From: Nymphaea colorata
Lineage: Eukaryota > Streptophyta > Magnoliopsida > Nymphaeales > Nymphaeaceae
Assembly (NCBI RefSeq): GCF_008831285.2
Contig: NC_045147.1
Coordinates: 13,370,854-13,434,853 of the forward strand
Reading direction: 5' to 3'
Length of the DNA: 64,000 bases
This document shows positions 26,951 to 37,617 of the stretch, one piece after another. Position 1 is the stretch's first letter; every line of letters begins with the position of its first letter. The translations under genes were made by a program, and so were the position numbers. The notes under the pieces are model-generated. The model was not told the origin of the DNA and did no database searches. It saw only the letters and a list, made by a program, of their open reading frames with translations.

Positions 26951-27538
26951 AATGGGAGGTGAATTTATTTAAGCCAGGAGATCCTTGGTTAAAATTTCAG
27001 CCTCATTTATCATTGAGTTAACTTTTGACAACTTACCAGCGTCTACTACCAGATCTATACAGACAGAGAGAGATGAGATAAGATTCTGCCAAATTTGATA
27101 GCTTCACTTCTGCGCAACCGTCCAAATGAAGGAGAAGGAAAAGAGTTTGTGGTATGAGCTAGTCCTCATCAATCCAAGATGCATGCATCGAATCCGGATA
27201 TCCTCTTCCGGTTACATGCACATGGCACAGTTTCTATACATATACGGCAGTCTACAAGGGAAAAGATAAAAGAAAAAGAAGAAACAGACATGATTCAGAT
27301 CTTAGATCTCAGATTGGCTGTTGCCATGCACGTATCTAAGATATTAGCTGATTCAGAAGGGTCATATAATCCATTATGACGGACAATCGACAGAAAAACA
27401 AGAAAAGAAAAAATGTGAACTAGATGACGAAAAACCATTTTGTCCTTGTTTTTCTTTTACCATTCATCTCAGACGATCCTCATGAATGAGCTGAGTAATT
27501 CTGGATAGTCAATCACCAATAGTCAGTCACCTTAAGAA

Positions 27539-27766
27539 GTGTTTGATAGGAAGAAAAATATGTTTTTGGGATACATGTTCTTAAAATACATACTCAAGAA
27601 CAACAGATTCTTGCTTCCAACAAAAAAAAAAAAATTGATACAATTATAAATGTCGTTTTTAGATATTCCAACACAAAGAGTGCACCATGTTTCTTGAAAC
27701 AATAACTTCGTGCTTATGTTAACGCGCGTGTTATAAGAACACCATGTTCTTCCTACCAAACATCCC
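27539..27766. mobile_element. MITE-like element with imperfect terminal inverted repeats
   Basis: The left terminus GTGTTTGATAGGAAGAAAAA matches, inverted and with few mismatches, the right terminus (GTTCTTCCTACCAAACATCC; complement GGATGTTTGGTAGGAAGAAC). The element is about 230 bp, AT-rich and without coding capacity. The superfamily is not determined. Confidence 0.6.
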
Positions 27767-29112
27767 TTCGAGTTCACATGATCCTGTTTCACTTGGATCT
27801 CTCTTCAATCAAGTTGGACCATATGGGTGGAATTTTCATATGCATATTCAACTTGCTTAGTCAAATCATTTGACACATCTATGATTCAATATTCATTCAA
27901 ACAATCAACCGTGACATTTTTGATTTTAATGATAGATGAGTATTTGAATGTGATAGTAACGCACTTTTGTTAGATGAACAAAGAACGCATGCATAGAGAA
28001 GCTGACTATCAAAAATTCTCAGTGGTGCTACAATGTCATGACAATTTTCCCCCTTGTTCTAGTGACTGATGTCAGTTTTACTTATGGTACACCTCTAAAT
28101 CAAACACGAGAAAATATTTCAGTAAATATTTTGCCTTTTTTACTTAAATTTTTGTTCAAGCAATTTTGTCTTCAAAACTTTTTTGCGCCTATCAAATGCC
28201 CACTGAATCATTTGCACAAGCTGTTAAGGTCAAGATAGTAGTGCCCTGTTGCGCATATGGGCGTCCAAGTTTGTCGGATTTGAACCCAAAATCCAAATTT
28301 CTACCATATCCGATTGCATTTACATGTAAAGTTCACATACCGTTAGCCATATATTTTAAACATAAATTCACAACTAGGTCTTCACATCTCAGTCTGAACG
28401 TTGAAAGCAAAGATCATCCAAGTCCTTTACCACCTGATCAGGTCCGGCTTCCACTTTGTAGGTAGCATGAGATTCCGGAGGATTTGAACTTCTGACATCC
28501 TTTCAAGCTCAAGACATTAAGTATGATAAAAAAACGTAAAAGAAACGTATTTTTCTTTCATTTCTTTCATTTTTTTTTTGTTTTATGCATTTTCCCACAT
28601 TCATAATTGCGAAACTACTTGTTTTCATTTTTTAAATTTTATTTGTTGTTTATGTACTGATTTTTTGAGGTTTGTGAATTAGTTTTCCACGTATCTTACA
28701 TTTCTTTATTTTTAGGACGTTTTTCAAACTTAAAAAACATTTACCATATTTTTTTCTTTTTTTTTGAAACTCGCCGTATTATATCCAAGAAAAACTTCAT
28801 TGTTTGAAATGAGAAAACATTTTTGTGACTATGGTGAGCACAAATATTAGGACGTAAGATGCCTTGAATCTTACAAGTTTGATCTCACCAAGATCCAAAT
28901 CCATGACTGTGCTATCTGTCTCTCTCCCACACACTACAAATTAGAACTCTGTTTTCGGTTCAGCGCATGCCTTGGCTTATGTTGATGATCAACCATAGTT
29001 GGCAAACTCACGACTCTTATTCAGAACGGCAGATGACCTGGTCACCGGTCAGCGAGTTGGCTCGTCATTTTAGTTGAGTTTTTAAATAACTATAATATAA
29101 ATCACTACAGTC

Positions 29113-29208
29113 TACAACTGAATTGGGTGAGTCGGAACGAGTCAAGGCCAAGTCAGACCCTACAGCTGAATCGGGTGAGTCGGAACGAGTCAAGGCCAAG
29201 TCAGACCG
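29113..29208. repeat. 48-bp tandem duplication
   Basis: Two adjacent copies (29113-29160 and 29161-29208) share GGGTGAGTCGGAACGAGTCA and the following AGGCCAAGTCAGACC. The 48-bp period gives a 16-residue repeat in an open frame on the minus strand, which is an artefact. Confidence 0.9.
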
Positions 29209-29502
29209 AGTAGTGCCTAGCTCGGGCCAACCTTGACTTATGGCCAGGTTTTTTAGCGATTCAAGCTGATTTTGGAGCCAACCTAGCGAATGTGCCAACT
29301 ATGTGATCAACACTTATTGGTACTTAGGCTGGGACATTCTCATCAAACGGGAAACTTTCACGGCATTTTCACCCTCTTTTTCCATTTATAATGCACGAGA
29401 TTGCGCATATTTATGTCTGAAGGAGCACCCATACTTTTCAAAGTGGGCTCCTGGGTTGTGTCTCCATCAGCGGTGACAATGGTGCACCTTTCAAAGTACG
29501 CA

Positions 29503-29886
29503 GTGGCAAAGCTAGAAAACGTCTAGAGAAGACACTTTTCATCAGTAGCTGAGCTAGAAAAATTTGGCCGATGAGCACTGATTATTCTCTCTAGGTAGTG
29601 GGTTGAGTGCCCGTGCCCTGGCACTGACCAGCAGAGTCTAGAGTGGGCAATGCATGTTGCTGGACCCCAAGTCCGGCTTCATCACAACAAAGATCTCATG
29701 GGCTGACATGGGCAATGACTCATACACTTGCTTTGCTACTGTGTTCTTACATATTTTCATGTCTGAAGGAGCACCCATATAATAACAACTAATATTTAAA
29801 GACATTCATTTGAAAATAAAGGGTTTCTTGAGGAGCTGGTGTGCGCAACTCGCCATAGCAGCCCATATGTGGCTTCGCCTCTACTG
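29503..29886 (+). mobile_element. Tip100-like non-autonomous element copy
   Basis: Begins around AGTGGCAAAGCTAGAAAA, with a second similar start at 29541 (AGTAGCTGAGCTAGAAAAA). It ends in CCATATGTGGCTTCGCCTCT, a decayed form of the family end. The body shares TTATGTCTGAAGGAGCACC and GAAAATAAAGG with the copy at 31744-31909. Confidence 0.6.
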
Positions 29887-31743
29887 CTTAAGACACAAAA
29901 ACTATACTACTTGTAATGCATAGAGAGATGCACATTCACATATAGTATCAATGTCCCCAAGGAACGTGCATCTTTAATTAACATGCATGTTCAGCGTGGC
30001 TAAATTTTAATACCTGCATGACGGTAAGGGGTTGATATATATGATGTATATGTTCATATTTTGGCGAATCCTTTGTCACTCACCAAGGAGAGTTCACTCA
30101 ACGGGAACCAAATAATTTAAGCATCTTTCTTTCAAATCACAACGCAGTAATGTGCATGCAAGTCTTATATGATCAAGTGCTTTGATATTTTGAGAGGAAA
30201 AGATACAGGAATGGGTCGATAGATTTTCTTGCTAAATATCTAAAAGGGTACCCTTTATTTGATACTTGTATGTCAAGCTTTGCATGTCTGCATGCTCCCA
30301 GACAAGAAGGAGCTTCAGCAATCAACCTCGCTCACAGTTCTGTCCTCACACTTTGGCCTTTGTTTTTGTTGTGCAAGAAATAATTCCACTGGATAGCTTG
30401 ATATGTTCATCGTTTTTCTCTTAACCATTAAAGTCGATCGACGGTGCATTGGAATGGGATTGGTACGTGAGAAGCATGTTCGGCTGCAGTTGCCTATCTT
30501 CTGCGTACATGAGAGCATTGGATATGTGTAAAGCAAAGGACGGTCGGTCATGTGGGCATGTCCGTGCGGCTGCAACAGTACGCAACCTGCATTGTCGACT
30601 GAAGAGAAGACCGGAAAGTTTTTGCCGGAAAATATCTGCTTCAGCTTCTATCCCCTTCATCCACGTGGGTTTGTTCCCCTTTGCCTTGCCATCGTGCTAA
30701 ATGTTTTAGCCGGTGCCGGAGGAAACGCTTACCGCCATGGTCCCCGTCCCACCACAAACATAAAAAAAATTACACTAAAATGATCTTACTCGAATAAGTT
30801 CGTTGACACCATCTCGATCAGAGCAGGAAATGCCATGTTTTTTACGATATTCTAAAATAACTTGTAACCCTTTTTTCTATGGTCATAGATTAAAAGCTTA
30901 TTCAAGTTAATCCACATTATGGCAATGTCTTCACTCTTTATTTTTTGAAAATGAACAATCACGGGTGTGGTATTTAGATACACAAGCTTACCTACTTTAA
31001 AGATCCATGTTTAATCACGGGTGGAGCTAGAAATTTTTTTTAGTTATCTGCACAGTTTCAATATTTTAACAGGACCCAAAATATTATTTTTTTTGAAAAT
31101 CTTTATATTAGTTAAACTAAGGCTTTTAAATTTTAAATGTAAAATTTTAGGTTTCTTAGACGTGTGGATGAATCTCTTCTCTTGACGCAAACTTAGACTT
31201 CGATTCTGGAAATTGTTGAAGTATATAAAAAATTTCAGAATGTATGAAGCTTATTTTTGGAATTATAATAAAATGAGCTTGAACCTTTTTTTTTTTTTTT
31301 TACCTATATAATAATAAAAGTTAATTAAGCCCCTTATCATCATGTGAGGTGGGTCATAGAATCTTCTTTGGGACCTTCCACATTTGTGTAGAATTTGATA
31401 CCAGCTGGCAATTCCTTCCTAGAAGCCTCTACTTTGTCCCCTAGCGTCGCAATAGATGCGACAAAAATTATGGATTTTACATGAAAAAAAAAACTCTGAT
31501 GTGGAGATTTTTTTTTTTTTTTAAACTGGTGATTGAGGATATCAGGGCCAACAATTTGAGGTTAAACCCCCACTCTCCTTCGTAAATATGAGGTTTTGAC
31601 CATATATACATCACTGAAATATGTTGCTTGTTTACTCAGTGGGTCCAAATAAAAAGAATTTTAGATGAGCATGGTATCTTAGATCCGAGGCTATCAAACA
31701 CACCCCTAAGCTTTCCTTTCTCCATTCTGGCGGTAATCATCTA

Positions 31744-31909
31744 AAGGCAAAGCTAGAAAAATTAGTTGAAGGGCCACCTGTTTAGAAATATTTATGTCTG
31801 AAGGAACACGTAAAAGTAAATATTAAATTTCTCAACATGAAAATAAAGGAATTTTAAAGAGCTGATGTGGGCAGTTGCCTACACCAGCCCACATGTGGCT
31901 ACGCCACTG
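31744..31909 (+). mobile_element. Tip100-like non-autonomous element, compact copy
   Basis: A copy of about 166 bp starting AAGGCAAAGCTAGAAAAATT and ending CACATGTGGCTACGCCACTG. Just inside the right end is a near-palindrome (GTGGGCAGTTGCCTACACC) seen in other copies. This is the clearest full-length member in the window. Confidence 0.65.
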
Positions 31910-32589
31910 CTATCATCAGCTGGTGCTCGGGTAAGTTGTTAAAGAAATTCGTTACTGTAACGAAAAACCATTCTTTTTTATATTTTTTATTTCACAAGTT
32001 CATATCTGGACTTTGCTATCAATTATTTTTAAAGGCCAACTGCTGGTTTGATTTTTATAGGCATCAAGTCAAAGCTGGCATGGTCCCTTAGAACAAGGAT
32101 ACTGGTATTGAGGTCATTTTAACTGTTGAGCTAGCGACAAAGTCTCCCGACCTGGGTGCAGTTTCTTTGAGTGAGCTAATATTAGTCAAAACATTTACCT
32201 AATGCATGAAGAGGGGATCAGTACCAAAATCTTTTTCTGTCAAGTTTGATATCTAACAGTCAAATATGTAACATTTTGAAAAATTTATTCTAAGAACAGA
32301 AAAAAGAGTGGAGTTTTGCATTCCAAGCTTGTCGGATTCTTAAAAGCAGCCGAATTCCATCTCTTGAATTCTTGAATGATAGAGGCGTGAGGGATCCATT
32401 TCCTGCCAAATTTTTCCACTATAGACTTCCATGCATTGGCTGAGAAGAGCAAGTGACCTAAATTTTCAGACTTACAGCAGCATAAAGCACATCTGCTTGG
32501 GGGAGAGATCCCTATTTTCCTCTCTCTCTTGAGTGGGTAAGCTGTCTACAAAAGCCAAGTAAAGACACCAACCACTTCTAGGTAGGGAT

Positions 32590-32840
32590 GTGCAACGAGC
32601 GAGCCGAGCTCGACTGACCAGCTCCAACTCGACTCGACTCGGCTCACATATCAATCGGTTCGAGCTTGACTCGTTTAAGCTCATGTCCCTTAATATGTAC
32701 ATTTTGCTTAAAATTTTCATGTTTTTATTTAAGCCATTTTAGGTTTTTGAAATTACAAAAATAGATATTAGTATTAAACGAGCTTAATCGAGTCGAGTTC
32801 ATCATTAACTCACGAGCCAAGCTTGAGTCGAGCTTAACTG
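32590..32840. repeat. GAGCTC-rich degenerate repeat
   Basis: Opens with AGGGATGTGCAACGAGCGAG and GCCGAGCTCGACTGACC, and closes with GAGCCAAGCTTGAGTCGAGC. The two ends are roughly inverted with respect to each other, as in a decayed foldback element of about 250 bp. Confidence 0.55.
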
Positions 32841-33223
32841 TAAATGTTGGATCTTACTTTCAAATTGGAAATGCAGTCATCCCACTCCATGGACCTAATT
32901 ACAGTACTCATCTGGAAAAGATTCATATAAATGTTTGGGAAGATTTGGCCTAATCAATCAGACAGAGCATTCTGGATCAGAATCGAATTCGACAAACGAT
33001 CAATCCAAAAGTTTATTCTGCTACCATCAGCAGGTCTCCACTCCAACCTCTCCTTAACCTCTCTCCATTTTCCTCCGAAGGCATGAATGCTGAGATTTTT
33101 TTCATTAAGGCCATGTTCAGATCGAAGGCTGCTTTAAAAGTTGTGCCTTGTAAGATCTTCAATTTGAACAAACATAGAATGTCAGCAGCATAGATCCCAA
33201 ATCCAAGCTATATACAGAAAGAA

Positions 33224-33272
33224 CCATGGATTTAAGGTCGGATGGAAGGGAGATCTGACCTTAAATCCATGG
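33224..33272. repeat. 19-bp inverted repeat (hairpin)
   Basis: The arms CCATGGATTTAAGGTCGGA and TCTGACCTTAAATCCATGG pair with one mismatch across an 11-bp spacer. Related words (GGATTTAAGATTGG, AAACCATGGATG) occur at about 11770-11895, suggesting a repeat-family relic. Confidence 0.85.
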
Positions 33273-34097
33273 ATTTGAGGTCCTCGATGATCTCGTATCA
33301 CTATGGATTCATGAACTGCACAAGAAATGCAATCTAAATGAGTGCATGGGCACACACAATCAAAGACTATCATTTATGAAGATGTTTACAATTAGATTTA
33401 AAGACTATTTATGAAGATATTTATAATCACATGATGATGTTGATTTGAGTAATGACATGACAGCGATAAATCAAGGACCACCCAATTTTCCCTTGAAATT
33501 ATGCTACCCATTGTACCTTGGGAAAGTGGCATTTTCATTGAGATATTTCTGTCAAGCATCCACATTGCTGTTTGGGCAGAAAATGGAGAGAGTACTGTTG
33601 CTGAACTTCAGTGAGTGGATTGGACGGAACTTTTTCTTATGGTTTTACCTAGTGGTGTGATAGGATGAAGCCAAACTTAGAGGAATACTAAAGAAGCGTC
33701 TTTGTCAAAGCACCGGTAGATCTATCATGGAGGAAAAAACACCAAACCATTAAAAAGATTGGAAATCTCGCATCATTCGAAAAGTAAACAAGAATGAAAG
33801 TCTGTTTTAAAGATCTTGATATGCAGGAAGAACATAGCTGCTCGGGTTAGGAGTCTCTAAGGAAGCAGGTCTCCAGTTTCATTCATGTGGTGGTATATTT
33901 ATTTGTCTTTAAGTGGTAGGAACTAACACTTAAGTTGAAGGGTGCACCATTGTCATTATTGATGCTTATGCAGCCCAAGACCCTAAAGGTAAGGGAAATG
34001 AAAAGCTGCTTTGGAGTCACTTTTTCGAGCAGTGGGCTAGGTTCACTTGCCCATAAAGATCTTAATGTATAGGTTTCGGCTTCATTTCTTAGTACAA

Positions 34098-34500
34098 AAG
34101 GCGGAGCCATGTGTGGACTTATATTGGCAGTTTCCCAAATGTCCCACAAGATTTACTTATTTACATATAATTGGTTTTTTCTAACCATTTTGTTTTTTTT
34201 TATATTAGTATTCTTCAATATATTATTATTTACTTATTTATATATTGGTGTCCTTCAATCAATTTATTATGTATTTGAAGGGACTAATTTTTTCTCAATT
34301 ACTTCTTTTTATTAAAAATTTGTGCTATGCCATTTGCATGGGCTCTGGCCTCACCATAATTTTTTTTAATTTATATATAAATTTTAAAAAAATTTACTTG
34401 TTTTATATGAAAATTTTGAAAAATAATATTTTGACCCATATCAAAATTTAAAAACTTTAATTAGGTTCCCCTCATGAAAAATTTCAGACTCCGCTCATGT
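34098..34500 (-). mobile_element. Tip100-like element copy, inverted orientation
   Basis: Begins AAGGCGGAGCCATGTGTGG and ends with TTTCAGACTCCGCTCATG, both reverse-complement forms of the family ends. The interior is an AT-rich expansion. An unrelated or nested copy may split it near 34320. Confidence 0.5.
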
Positions 34501-34503
34501 CGA

Positions 34504-34645
34504 TGGTAGAACCAGAAAATCTTGGTTGAGATACTATCTGGTCTCTGGTTTCATGTGGTTGGACCTAGGTCCAGCTCAATATATAAAAGATTTCAAGGGG
34601 TGGTATGGGCAGTGGCCCACACCAGTCACACGGTAGCACCCCTAT
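34504..34645 (+). mobile_element. Tip100-like element copy
   Basis: Starts TGGTAGAACCAGAAAATCTT and ends GGGCAGTGGCCCACACCAGT, then a decayed CACGGTAGCACCCCTA terminus. The GTGGCCCACACCAG motif is shared with the copies at 31744 and 46312. Confidence 0.55.
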
Positions 34646-36935
34646 GATGGTGATCTTGATTATAATTGTGGCTCAGTGACGATTCAGCTGTACAGTTTTT
34701 CTTTGTCTCCTTCGCTGACTCTCTGCCTCTGTAGTTTCTCTCTGCCTCTGTAGTTTCTTCCTATCCTTACGAAAACAGAGAAGTTAGCCCAAGGTTCAAG
34801 CGGCCCTCACTGCAAAGAAGTATGTAGGCGAGAGATATATGAAAAAAATAATGATAAAGCCCCTAAACCATATCTCATGCCTAAACTATAAATAATAATA
34901 AATGAAAAGAAACTATGGCAGCTGAGGGGTCACTTAGAGTTAAGGCTGGCATCGGGCTGCAAGTGCAGCCCCCAAGCTCACCCGACAAAGGTTTGACCTG
35001 GTCGGGCCCGTCTTGGGCCGAGTATTAGGGGCATGACTCAACCCGATTTAGTGACACCCCTATTCTCATTTTTTTTCTTCCACCTCTTGGATAAAAACCT
35101 CAAGCACTAGCACTAGCGATTTTTTCTTTCTCAAGCTATTGCCGGGTTAGGCTCGAGCTTTGGGGGGTGCTTGAGCCGACCAAGGTTCTGACTCACCCTC
35201 CGTGGATGAACCTTGCGAAGGAACCCTTAGGTTTTCGGGACATTGGATTCTCTCCAATGTTGGCGCTACTCAAGTCAACTTTCTCACTTCCGCTTCGTCC
35301 ACACCTGCTCGCACAGGTGCTTCACTCTAAGGCGGAACGCTCTCCTATCGATGCGTTTTGACATCCCACAACTTTTAACAGATCGCTTAGCCCCGTTCAT
35401 CTTAAAGGTCCATGCACGTGCTGCTGGCAAGGGGTGGCCGGGCTACCGTTTTTTTGTTTGAGGGCATTTTAAGGAAGGAAGATGCCGATAAAATAGAAAT
35501 ATCTAGTGGCATGACTAAAATTTTTTAATTAGAGGGTCAATAATTCATGTTTAAAGGAGGTGCCACACCATATAAATGGTCAAATATTTGAACGTAAAAA
35601 TAAAGATATTTTGTCGGACCCGTATAGCACACCAAACCACATGTCGCAGAAAATATTAATCGAAAGACAACAGTAAAGTCATAAATGAAGATAGTAAATA
35701 AAAGGTAGCTTTTGAAAACCCGAGGTCTAAAAGCAGGGGGCGGAACCAGCGGCATCCTCTTGGTTCTCCATTCTCCATGAGAAAATATCTAGCAAATAAA
35801 AAATATCACTTGCAGCAACGTACAAGTCGAGCGCTCCACCTCACAAAAATTTTTCGGCCTCTGAGAAGCTGGACCATTGGTTGTCCTCATTCATTCGCCT
35901 CTCTCTCTTTTCCGGCCTCGCGTGAACGGAAGCATCATGCCCACCCACTTGCCCACCCTTACTGTTGCACGCGCTTCCTGTGAACCACCAACAGAAGCAA
36001 ACTGATTGAGAGAATGGAATTTCAGATGCGTTTGAATTGTGCCGTCTCATCAATGTTTTATGCTAAAAGAGTCAGATCACACAATAATCATGTTCATGCA
36101 TCAAACTTAAAAACTCTTGCGATCACTCCAAACTTCCTTCCTTTGCTGAGTTGAATTAGGCCGCAACTAGAACGGCTGGATTCCCGGTCAGTAGCGCAGT
36201 AGCGGAACTACATACAAGTCGGCTGCCTTTTGTACGATCTTACGAAATTTATTTATCTATATGTTAGTAGATTCCAACTTTTTTTTTTTTTTTATATTGA
36301 TGTCCCTAATTTTACTTGCTGATTGCATCATGTATTTGGTTTAAATTTGTTTTTGAATGAATGCCCTGCGACAAAAAAATTTTTCTAACTCCAACCTTGG
36401 TTCATGCAAGGACGAAGCCAAATATCGACATAATTAGAACAAATGATTTGATATATGTTGATCTAATGTGGCATTTAGGGGAGCCACATACATAAGCTAA
36501 AGCCATGTGCCCTTTCTACTAAATTATTTAACTTTTAAATTTTGATTAAGGTCGAAATATTATTTTTTAAAATTTTTATATAGAAGAAGACATGTAAATT
36601 TGTTAAAAAAAGAAAAATTGTTTGAGGTTGGGCTCGAGTTATTAATAGGCTTAATAACTTGTAAACAAAAAAAATTGCTCAGAAATATTATGAATGAGAA
36701 AGAAAAAAGTATACCCTTTTTGCGAGAAATGAAGTTAGGGATTTCCTTTCTCTCATAAAAAAAAAAGATAAATACTTCGAAGGAACGTACGATGACGAAC
36801 GATGGAGGGTCCAAAACAACTGGGCTTGACCTTAAAAGTCACCAGAGGTGACGGCATTAACGTGGACGCACTCGTGACTCTGAGCCACAAGAACGCCTGT
36901 ACCACCGTAGACGGAATATCCAGCCATCGTCCTCC

Positions 36936-37332
36936 CACGTGTCGGCGCGCCAGCCCTGCGTAACGTTTCCGAATCGATGACGTGGCAGCTGGCGGGAAAT
37001 AAAATATCTAATGCGCGAAGCACATGAAGGCAACGTGGCGGGAGGGCCAGTGGGGCGAATCGGATCCGTCCACGAAGAGAAGAGCAGAAAAAAATCCGAA
37101 CCCGGAAAATATCGCGGCCAGTGGATGCCGACGCGCCACCTCGGAGGCGCGGGGCCCGGAGGCGCGGGGCCCGCCGATATCGTGCTGACGTGGAAGATAT
37201 TCAGCGGGGGCGTCGAAGATATTTTTCCTGGCGGGGGGAGGCGGGGACCCCCCGGGAGCACCACGAGGAAGAAATCTGATCAGGTTTTCGTATGGCGGTT
37301 AGCGATTGAATAGCGCTCCGAGAAAAATATCC
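36936..37332 (+). promoter_or_regulatory. PRR gene promoter: evening elements and G-box
   Basis: Two perfect evening elements (AAAATATCT) lie at 37001-37009 (plus strand) and 37217-37225 (minus strand). One-base variants lie at 37106-37114 (AAAATATCG) and 37324-37332 (AAAATATCC), and GAATATCT on the minus strand at 37195-37202. A G-box CACGTG is at 36936-36941 and a TGACGTGGCAG site at 36979-36989. Evening elements bind CCA1/LHY/RVE MYB factors and G-boxes bind bZIP/bHLH factors such as HY5 or PIFs. PRR9 and PRR5 are known targets of such control, so circadian and light regulation is the natural inference. Confidence 0.7.
37143..37172. repeat. 15-bp perfect tandem repeat in the PRR promoter
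   Basis: GGAGGCGCGGGGCCC occurs twice head to tail, inside an unusually GC-rich block (roughly 36930-37270) between the evening elements. Confidence 0.95.
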
Positions 37333-37617
37333 CAGCCGGAAAAGAAATTTAAAAATTTGACGCTCTTGAGGCTTCTGATATTATTTGGTCCTTCCTTACG
37401 TGGATGGTTGGGTGGTTGAAAGAGTTTCAATGAGATCTGATTACCACGGGTTTGAGTTCAGATGCTTTTGATATTTAGACAGAAATCGAGAAGGGGAGAA
37501 GGGATTTACGGGATTTTCGTTTTCTGTTGTTGGTGATCTTGAGGGTGAGGTTTGGAGATTTTTGTTGTTGGGTGGGGGAGATTTTTTCTTCCTTTTTTTC
37601 TGTTTAGGGATCGATTG

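Larger units (their letters stand above)
26951..33180. other. Gene-free repeat-rich region, part 2
   Basis: No gene is recognised over about 6 kb. It contains a MITE-like foldback (27539-27766), a 48-bp duplication (29113-29208), Tip100-like elements at 29503-29886, near 31016 and at 31744-31909, and a GAGCTC-rich repeat (32590-32840). Open frames are below 100 codons with no family resemblance. Confidence 0.6.
33181..36850. other. Gene-free repeat-rich region, part 3
   Basis: No gene is recognised. It holds a 19-bp hairpin (33224-33272), further decayed Tip100-like copies (34098-34500, 34504-34645, about 36195-36400) and AT-rich filler. Open frames are short and unlike known proteins. Confidence 0.6.
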
